Shown one piece after another: positions 58,285-64,000 of a stretch of 64,000 bases of DNA. The stretch's first letter is position 1, and the number at the start of each line of letters is the position of its first letter. The position numbers were made by a program, and so were the translations under genes. Below the pieces are notes generated by a model. It ran no database searches and was not told the origin of the DNA. It saw only the letters and a program-made list of their open reading frames with translations. This DNA is from Kineobactrum salinum (GTDB taxonomy: Bacteria; Pseudomonadota; Gammaproteobacteria; Pseudomonadales; Halieaceae), in assembly GCF_010669285.1 (NCBI RefSeq), contig NZ_CP048711.1, forward strand, positions 4,340,001 to 4,404,000. Direction: 5' to 3'.

Positions 58285-60477
58285 GTGAAGCTGGCCGGGA
58301 ATCAACAGTGGTTTGCCACCTGCCCGAAGGGCATGGAGGGCCTGCTGGCAGCCGAGCTATCGGCGCTGGGGGCCCAGCAAGCGCGCAAAACCGTGGCCGG
58401 CGTGTATTTCGAGGGCGCGCTGGTCACCGGCTACCGCGCCTGTCTGTGGTCGCGCCTGGCCAATCGCATTCTGCTGCCGCTGACCCGTTTTCCCGGGCAG
58501 GACGCGGATGCGCTGTATCAGGGCCTGCTCCAGGTTGACTGGGGTGCGATCATGCGTCCGGAGCAGACCTTCAGCATTGATTTCAGCGGCGAAAGCACAG
58601 CCATCCGCAATACCCAGTTCGGTGCCCAGCGCAGCAAGGATGCGATTGTCGACTGGTTCCAGCAGCGCTCAGGCCGGCGCCCATCGGTTGAGCGGCGCGA
58701 CCCGGACCTGCGTTTCAACGTGCGGTTGAGCCGCCAGGGCATCATGCTGGCGCTGGACATGGCCGGCGGCAGCCTGCATCAGCGCGGCTACCGCTTGCAG
58801 GCCGGGGCGGCGCCGCTAAAGGAAAACCTGGCCGCGGCGATCCTGCTGCGGGCCGACTGGCCCGGCATGGCCGCCCGTGGCGGTGCGCTGATCGACCCGA
58901 TGTGCGGCGCCGGGACGCTGTTGCTGGAAGGGGCGATGATGGCGGCGGATATTGCCCCCGGGTTGCAGCGCAGGCACTACGGTTTCGAGCGCTGGCAGGG
59001 GCACAACGCAGCCCAGTGGCAGGCTCTGGTCAGTGACGCCCGGGGCCGTGCCGAGCGCGGCCTGCGGGCAACGTTGCCAGAGATTCGCGGCTACGACGCA
59101 GACCCGCAGGTGGTGCGGCGAGCGCAGGAAAACATTGCCCGGGCGGGTCTCGAAACGGTTGTACGAGTCAGCTGCAAGCCTTTGTCTGAGCTGAAAAAAC
59201 CCACCCACAAACCGTTGCCGCATGGCTTGCTGGTGTGCAATCCGCCCTACGGCGAGCGGCTGGGGGACAAGGCCAGCCTGCAGTATCTGTACCGCCAGTT
59301 GGGAGAAACCATGCTGCGGGAATTTGCCGGCTGGCAGGCGGCGGTGTTCACCGCGGACAGTGAACTGGGCCGGGCCACTGGCCTGCGCTCGCACAAACAG
59401 TACAAGCTCTGGAATGGTGCTTTGGCCAGCGCCGTGCTGTTGTTTGATCTGGACAACAACCGCCTCAGCGAACAGCATCCGGGCCCGGCTGCAGCGACTG
59501 CAACCGCAGCGGAGCCGGCCAGCGAGCCCCGGTTGAGCCCGGGGGCCGAGATGTTCGGGAACCGCCTACGCAAGAACCGGCGCCGCCTGGCGAGCTGGAT
59601 CAAGCGCGAGGGCATCGACTGCTACCGGGTCTACGATGCGGACATGCCGGAATATGCGGTGGCGGTGGATATCTACGCGGGGCAGGTACATGTGGCCGAG
59701 TACCAGGCCCCGCGCGAGGTCGATCCCGAGGCCGCGGCCCAGCGCCTGGCCGAAGTCCGGGCAGCGTTGCCGCAGGCGTTGGCAGTGGCGCCCGACGCCG
59801 TGGTGTACAAGACCCGCCAGCGTCAGCGTGGCGACCAGCAGTATCGCAAACAGGCCGACAGTGGGGAGATGCTGACGGTGCAGGAGGGGCAGGCGCGGTT
59901 GCTGGTGAATCTGCGTGACTATCTCGATACCGGCCTGTTCCTGGATCACCGGCCGTTGCGCTTGCGGTTGGCGCGGGAAGCCAAGGGCAAGGATTTTCTC
60001 AACCTGTTCTGCTACACCGGCAGCGCGACCGTGCATGCAGCCCTGGGTGGGGCCCGCAGCACCACCAGTGTCGACCTCTCCAATACCTACCTGGGCTGGT
60101 TGCGCAAAAACCTGGCCCACAATGGCCTGGATGAAAGCCGCAACCGGGTGCTGCGCGCCGATTGTATGGAATGGCTGGGCAACTGCGAGCAGCAGTTTGA
60201 CCTGGTGCTGCTGGACCCGCCGTCCTTCTCCAATTCGAAAAAGCTGAATGACTCCTTTGACGTGCAGCGTGATCACGCGGCGCTGCTGAATGCGGCGATG
60301 GCCGTGCTGCGCCCCGGGGGAGTATTGTACTTCTCCAATAACCGGCGCGGTTTCCGGCTGGACCCGTCGGTGCAGGAGACCTGGGAGTGCGTGGATATCA
60401 GTCGTGAAACCCTGGATCCGGACTTCCAGCGCAACCCGAGGGTCCATAGCTGTTGGCGCTGCACGGCTCGCGCTTGA
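58285..60477 (+). CDS. rlmL: Fused 23S rRNA methyltransferase RlmK/RlmL
   Basis: Makes m2G2445 (RlmL half) and m7G2069 (RlmK half) on 23S rRNA. It has 730 residues. A THUMP domain occupies about 45-155. The RlmL motif NPPYGER lies near 315, and the RlmK half carries the SAM-binding LNLFCYTGSATVHAA and DPPSFSNSKK motifs. GTG at 58285 follows GGAG. The gene is intact over 2.2 kb. Confidence 0.94.
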   Translation: MKLAGNQQWFATCPKGMEGLLAAELSALGAQQARKTVAGVYFEGALVTGYRACLWSRLANRILLPLTRFPGQDADALYQGLLQVDWGAIMRPEQTFSIDFSGESTAIRNTQFGAQRSKDAIVDWFQQRSGRRPSVERRDPDLRFNVRLSRQGIMLALDMAGGSLHQRGYRLQAGAAPLKENLAAAILLRADWPGMAARGGALIDPMCGAGTLLLEGAMMAADIAPGLQRRHYGFERWQGHNAAQWQALVSDARGRAERGLRATLPEIRGYDADPQVVRRAQENIARAGLETVVRVSCKPLSELKKPTHKPLPHGLLVCNPPYGERLGDKASLQYLYRQLGETMLREFAGWQAAVFTADSELGRATGLRSHKQYKLWNGALASAVLLFDLDNNRLSEQHPGPAAATATAAEPASEPRLSPGAEMFGNRLRKNRRRLASWIKREGIDCYRVYDADMPEYAVAVDIYAGQVHVAEYQAPREVDPEAAAQRLAEVRAALPQALAVAPDAVVYKTRQRQRGDQQYRKQADSGEMLTVQEGQARLLVNLRDYLDTGLFLDHRPLRLRLAREAKGKDFLNLFCYTGSATVHAALGGARSTTSVDLSNTYLGWLRKNLAHNGLDESRNRVLRADCMEWLGNCEQQFDLVLLDPPSFSNSKKLNDSFDVQRDHAALLNAAMAVLRPGGVLYFSNNRRGFRLDPSVQETWECVDISRETLDPDFQRNPRVHSCWRCTARA

Positions 60478-60872
60478 GCATGACGCAGCAGGCATGGGCT
60501 TCACCGGGTAAGTATCCGCACACGGGGCTGGCGTAACACTGTCCACATTCCGAGGCTGCCCGCGGGACTCTGTGCTGATCGCTCCCTTTTTCAAGACTAT
60601 ACTTCAGGTATATATTTCAACTCATTGAGATATATTAAGAAAATGTCGATAAGAAGCGACTGCCTGAAGCGGACCGCAGCCGGGCTGACTGGCCCTGCCA
60701 GCTATTCCACCCAAGCTGTCCCCATAGTTATCCACAGATCGGCCTGTGGGTAACTCGTCTATCTGGCCACTTTCAGCCGCGGGCGGCATGCCGCTCCGAG
60801 CGCGGCAGGGTGCGGCTGACACCATCACACGGCTGTGTTCCAATGCGCTGCTGAGGGAAACCGGAGGTGCCG
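60478..60872. other. Intergenic region with paired DnaA-box-like sites
   Basis: No gene in these 395 bases. An AT-rich patch (about 60590-60645) precedes an inverted pair TTATCCACA (60728-60736) and TGTGGGTAA (60745-60753). These read as DnaA boxes and also as a 12-bp hairpin with one mismatch (arms 60726-60737 and 60744-60755). No gene typical of an origin is near. Confidence 0.55.
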
Positions 60873-61328
60873 ATGAAGTCCCTGTTGCTTGTCTATCACA
60901 GCCAGAGTGGCGCCAGCGCCGAGCTTGCCCGGGCCTGCGCAGCCGCCGCCGGGACGGTGACCGGCGTGCAGCTGCAGGTGCTCAGGGCCTGGGACGCCGG
61001 CAGCCGGGAATTACTGGCGGCCGACGGTCTGTTGCTGGTGGCCGCGGAGAACTCCGGCGCCCTGAGTGGAACGATGAAGGACTTTCTCGACCGCACCTTC
61101 TATCCGGTGGGTGCGCGCGGCCCGGTACTCCCATACGCCTTGCTGCTCAGTGCCGGCAATGACGGCCGTGGCGCTCGCCGCCAGGCGGAAACGATACTGT
61201 CCGGCTACCCGATGAAAAGGGCGCTGGAGACAGTGATCTGCCGCGGCGAGGTGACCGCCTCGCATCGGCAGCGGGCTGCGGAGTTGGGGGAAGCCTTTGC
61301 CACCGGGCTGGATATGGGCATTTTCTGA
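60873..61328 (+). CDS. Flavodoxin-like / NAD(P)H-dependent FMN reductase-type protein
   Basis: A 151-residue flavodoxin fold. The phosphate-binding loop HSQSGASAE is near residues 9-17, and AAENSGALSGTMKDFLDRT and LSAGNDGRGA form the flavin contacts seen in this family. It probably reduces quinones or other acceptors, or serves as an electron carrier; the partner is unknown. ATG at 60873 follows GGAGG. It converges on the LysR gene. Confidence 0.82.
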   Translation: MKSLLLVYHSQSGASAELARACAAAAGTVTGVQLQVLRAWDAGSRELLAADGLLLVAAENSGALSGTMKDFLDRTFYPVGARGPVLPYALLLSAGNDGRGARRQAETILSGYPMKRALETVICRGEVTASHRQRAAELGEAFATGLDMGIF

Positions 61329-61341
61329 CGGTAATCGCGCA

Positions 61342-62271
61342 TCAGGGCCTGGCTGTGGCGAGTCCACCGCCGGAGGCCGGCCGGTCATCGGTCCTCGCCG
61401 CGTCGCCAAAGGCCTGCAGGATACCGATAAAGGCACTGGCGGCCCGCGACAGGCTGCGGCTGCGGTGGTAGACAATGCCCAGCGTGCGCTCGATCTCTGT
61501 TTCCCTGATTGCCAGCGCTACCAGCGAATCGTCCAGCATGCTGCGTGGCAGCACCGTCCAGCCCAGACCGACCGATGCCATCATGCGGATGGTTTCCAGA
61601 TAGTTGGTGGCCATCGACACCTGCAGGTTCAGCGCGTGCTCCGCGAACAGCCGCTTCACGATCTGCCCGGTAAAGGTGTTGAGGCCCGGCAGGATGGCCG
61701 GGTGCCGCGCCAGCTCGGCCAGGGTGCAGGTTCCGCCCGCTGCCAGCGGGTGACCGCGCGCGATCATGAAGGCCAGCGGATCGTGCCACAGCGGCAGTGT
61801 GACCAGGTTGCTGTCATTGCCCGGGGCCAGGGTAACCAGTGCCAGCTCGGTCTTGCCCTGTGTGATCTGGTCGTAGGCCTGTTCCGAATCCTTGAACTCG
61901 ATGTCGATCTGGACCTGGGGATGGGTCTCGCTGAAGGTGCTGAGCACCGGCGGCAATCGGTGCAGGCCGATGTGGTGACTGGTGGCGAGCCGCAGCCGCC
62001 CGCCGACCGCGCCCGACAGGTCCCGTACCGCCTGCTCGGCACTGCGCAGCTGCTGCACGATCGCCTTGGCGTGGGGCAGCAGGGCCAGGCCGGCCTCGGT
62101 GGGGGTGACACTGCGGCCAATACGGTCGAACAGCTCGCAGCCCAGTTGCTGTTCCAGCAGTGCAACCCGTTTGCTGACCGCCGGTTGGGTCAGGTGCAGC
62201 CGCTCGGCGGCGAGAGAGAACGAGCCCTGCTCCGCGACCAGCAGGAAGGCACGCAAATTCTGGATGTCCAC
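61342..62271 (-). CDS. LysR family transcriptional regulator, divergent from leuC
   Basis: A 309-residue regulator: N-terminal helix-turn-helix (FSLAAERLHLTQPAVSKRVALLE) and a periplasmic-binding-protein-like effector domain. It starts with GTG at 62271, 135 bases from leuC. The same pairing of a LysR gene with leuCD occurs in Pseudomonas, so it likely regulates leucine genes. Effector is unknown. Confidence 0.9.
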   Translation of the reverse strand: MDIQNLRAFLLVAEQGSFSLAAERLHLTQPAVSKRVALLEQQLGCELFDRIGRSVTPTEAGLALLPHAKAIVQQLRSAEQAVRDLSGAVGGRLRLATSHHIGLHRLPPVLSTFSETHPQVQIDIEFKDSEQAYDQITQGKTELALVTLAPGNDSNLVTLPLWHDPLAFMIARGHPLAAGGTCTLAELARHPAILPGLNTFTGQIVKRLFAEHALNLQVSMATNYLETIRMMASVGLGWTVLPRSMLDDSLVALAIRETEIERTLGIVYHRSRSLSRAASAFIGILQAFGDAARTDDRPASGGGLATARP

Positions 62272-62296
62272 GCTTGTCGGTGCTCCGGGTGATTGA

Positions 62297-62314
62297 ATTC
62301 CTAGTGTATTCCTA
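62297..62314. promoter_or_regulatory. Candidate LysR operator (direct repeat)
   Basis: ATTCCTA occurs at 62297-62303 and 62308-62314, exactly one helical turn apart, and the region ends with GAAT at 62319, giving ATTC...GAAT symmetry of a LysR-type site. It lies between the divergent LysR and leuC genes, followed by an AT-rich promoter zone. Confidence 0.45.
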
Positions 62315-62406
62315 AATAGAATGCTTTGAATAAAAATAATAAATTTGAGTTATCAAATGGTCAAGTCTACCATTCCCTGCCTGGCAACCTGATACGAGGG
62401 ATACCC

Positions 62407-63834
62407 ATGTCCGGGCTGACACTGTATGACAAACTCTGGCGCAATCATCTGGTCGAGCAGCGTGACGATGGCTCCGCCCTGATCTATATCGATCGACACC
62501 TGATTCACGAAGTGACTTCGCCGCAGGCCTTCGAGGGCCTGCGGCTGGCCGGACGCAAGCCCTGGCGGCTGGACGCCAACCTCGCGGTGCCGGATCACAA
62601 CGTCCCCACCTCCGCCGAAGAGCGCGCCGGCGGCGTGGCCGGCATCCTGGACGCGGTCTCCCGGCTGCAGGTGCAGACCCTGGATGACAACTGCCTGGCA
62701 TTCGATATCACCGAGATTCCGATCAATGATCGCCGCCAGGGCATTGTCCATGTGGTGGGCCCGGAGCAGGGGGCGACCCTGCCCGGCATGACCGTGGTCT
62801 GCGGCGATTCCCACACCTCTACGCACGGCGCCTTCGGTGCGCTGGCTCATGGCATCGGTACCTCGGAGGTGGAGCATGTGCTGGCCACCCAGTGTCTGAT
62901 CCAGAAAAAGATGAAGAACATGCTGGTGCGCATCGATGGCCAGCTGCAGCCCGGTGTCACGGCCAAGGATGCTGCGCTGGCGGTGATCGGCGAGATCGGC
63001 ACCGCCGGCGGTACCGGCTACGCCATCGAGTTCGGCGGCGAGGTGGTGCGCGCCATGACCATGGAGGGGCGCATGACCATGTGCAACATGTCGATCGAGG
63101 CGGGCGCCCGGATGGGCATGATCGCGGTGGACCAGACCACACTGGACTACGTGCGCGGGCGTACCTACGCCCCGACGGGCGAACTCTGGGACGCGGCCGT
63201 GGCTGCCTGGCGCGACCTGCACAGCGACGCCGATGCGGTGTTCGACCGGGTACTGGAGCTGCGCGGTGAAGACATCAAGCCCCAGGTGACCTGGGGCACC
63301 TCGCCGGAGATGGTACTGCCGGTGGACGGGGTGCTGCCCGACCCGGCCGCGATCGACAATCCCTCGCGCCGCGAGGCCACCAGCCGGGCGCTGGAATACA
63401 TGGGGCTGCGCCCGGGCATGGCGATCACCGACATCCGGCCGGACCGCGTCTTCATCGGCTCCTGTACCAATTCCCGGATCGAGGACCTGCGGGCCGCGGC
63501 GGGGGTGGTGCGGGGCCGGCATATCGCGGCCAGTATCAAGCAGGCACTGGTCGTGCCCGGCTCCGGCGAGGTCAAGGCCCAGGCCGAGGCCGAGGGGCTG
63601 GACCAGGTGTTCCTGGCCGCCGGCATGGAGTGGCGCGAGCCCGGCTGTTCCATGTGCCTGGCGATGAATGCCGATAAACTCGGCCCGGGCGAGCATTGCG
63701 CCTCCACCTCGAACCGCAATTTCGAGGGACGCCAGGGCTTCGGTGGGCGCACCCATCTGGTGAGCCCGACGATGGCCGCGGCCGCTGCGATTGCCGGCCA
63801 TTTCGTCGATATACGTACTGTGCAGGAGCTGTGA
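62407..63834 (+). CDS. leuC: 3-isopropylmalate dehydratase, large subunit
   Basis: Aconitase-family [4Fe-4S] enzyme isomerising 2- to 3-isopropylmalate in leucine synthesis, with LeuD. It has 475 residues. [14 protein letters not shown] and the cluster cysteines in IGSCTNSR and [10 protein letters not shown] are all present. ATG at 62407 follows GAGGG. The stop is one base before leuD. Confidence 0.96.
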   Translation: MSGLTLYDKLWRNHLVEQRDDGSALIYIDRHLIHEVTSPQAFEGLRLAGRKPWRLDANLAVPDHNVPTSAEERAGGVAGILDAVSRLQVQTLDDNCLAFDITEIPINDRRQGIVHVVGPEQGATLPGMTVVCGDSHTSTHGAFGALAHGIGTSEVEHVLATQCLIQKKMKNMLVRIDGQLQPGVTAKDAALAVIGEIGTAGGTGYAIEFGGEVVRAMTMEGRMTMCNMSIEAGARMGMIAVDQTTLDYVRGRTYAPTGELWDAAVAAWRDLHSDADAVFDRVLELRGEDIKPQVTWGTSPEMVLPVDGVLPDPAAIDNPSRREATSRALEYMGLRPGMAITDIRPDRVFIGSCTNSRIEDLRAAAGVVRGRHIAASIKQALVVPGSGEVKAQAEAEGLDQVFLAAGMEWREPGCSMCLAMNADKLGPGEHCASTSNRNFEGRQGFGGRTHLVSPTMAAAAAIAGHFVDIRTVQEL

Positions 63835-63835
63835 G

Positions 63836-64000
63836 ATGAGAAGTTTTACCGTACTTGACGGCCTGGTCGCGCCGCTGGACCGCGCCAATGTCGACACCGA
63901 CCTGATCATTCCCAAGCAGTTTCTGAAATCCATCAAGCGCAGCGGTTTCGGCCCCAACCTGTTCGACCAGCTGCGCTATCTGGATGAGGGCGAGCCGGGC
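63836..64000 (+). CDS. leuD: 3-isopropylmalate dehydratase, small subunit (3' end beyond the window)
   Basis: The first 55 codons are present: [19 protein letters not shown], then [17 protein letters not shown], unmistakable for LeuD. ATG at 63836 begins one base after the leuC stop, so the subunits are coupled. Confidence 0.95.
   Translation, partial: MRSFTVLDGLVAPLDRANVDTDLIIPKQFLKSIKRSGFGPNLFDQLRYLDEGEPG

Noticed and set aside
60590-60872. A replication origin.
   Set aside because: Only two DnaA boxes are seen and none of dnaA, dnaN, gidA or parAB is nearby.

Overview
This window is a chromosomal segment of a GC-rich gammaproteobacterium. Supporting genes are rmf, slyX, a YciH/SUI1 protein, tamA-tamB, a fused rlmKL, leuC-leuD, and a putA without an N-terminal DNA-binding domain paired with an Lrp-type regulator. 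The large NAD-glutamate dehydrogenase, the TonB receptor and the lipid genes fit an aquatic lineage such as Halieaceae/Cellvibrionales; that placement is inference. No integrase, transposase, plasmid gene or CRISPR array is visible. The content is mostly core with a few accessory stretches.

Layout. 1-4335 (minus): a moxR-DUF58-DUF4381-batA-batB cassette. 4707-9549: NAD-dependent glutamate dehydrogenase, then a bidirectional terminator and rmf. 10074-18420: a possible phosphate-stress region with an LpxH-like phosphoesterase, an OlsF-like two-domain acyltransferase, a small FLxRGG protein, a TonB receptor and a lipoprotein. Pho-box-like repeats precede the receptor and a small exported protein. 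18496-19282: tRNA-Arg(CCT) and an Hsp20 gene with a sigma-32-type promoter. 19485-28610: lytic transglycosylase, two sugar-transferase-like genes, a phage-type orphan, yciH, slyX, a degenerate RecB-like protein, an esterase and plsC. 29206-35038: an Lrp/decarboxylase pair, dienelactone hydrolase, maiA, thiolase and a truncated crotonase. 35159-37113: two L,D-transpeptidases flanking a Braun-type lipoprotein. 39121-43505: putA and its regulator. 44349-49788: tamA-tamB. 50027-57937: OmpA-like lipoprotein, YdjM-like membrane protein, class V aminotransferase, ppdK and two lipoproteins. 58285-64000: rlmKL, a flavodoxin-like protein, a LysR regulator and leuCD.

Two observations matter most. First, two intergenic elements (49835-49942 and 58047-58160) share a near-identical 52-nt core. 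In each the core lies between perfect inverted arms (28 and 31 bp) whose sequences differ between copies, so pairing is conserved while sequence is not. Second, at least thirteen genes-in-frame breaks are each repaired by adding one base, usually in a G or C run. This looks like systematic homopolymer undercalling rather than pseudogenes, so broken genes are annotated as intact with the break positions given.
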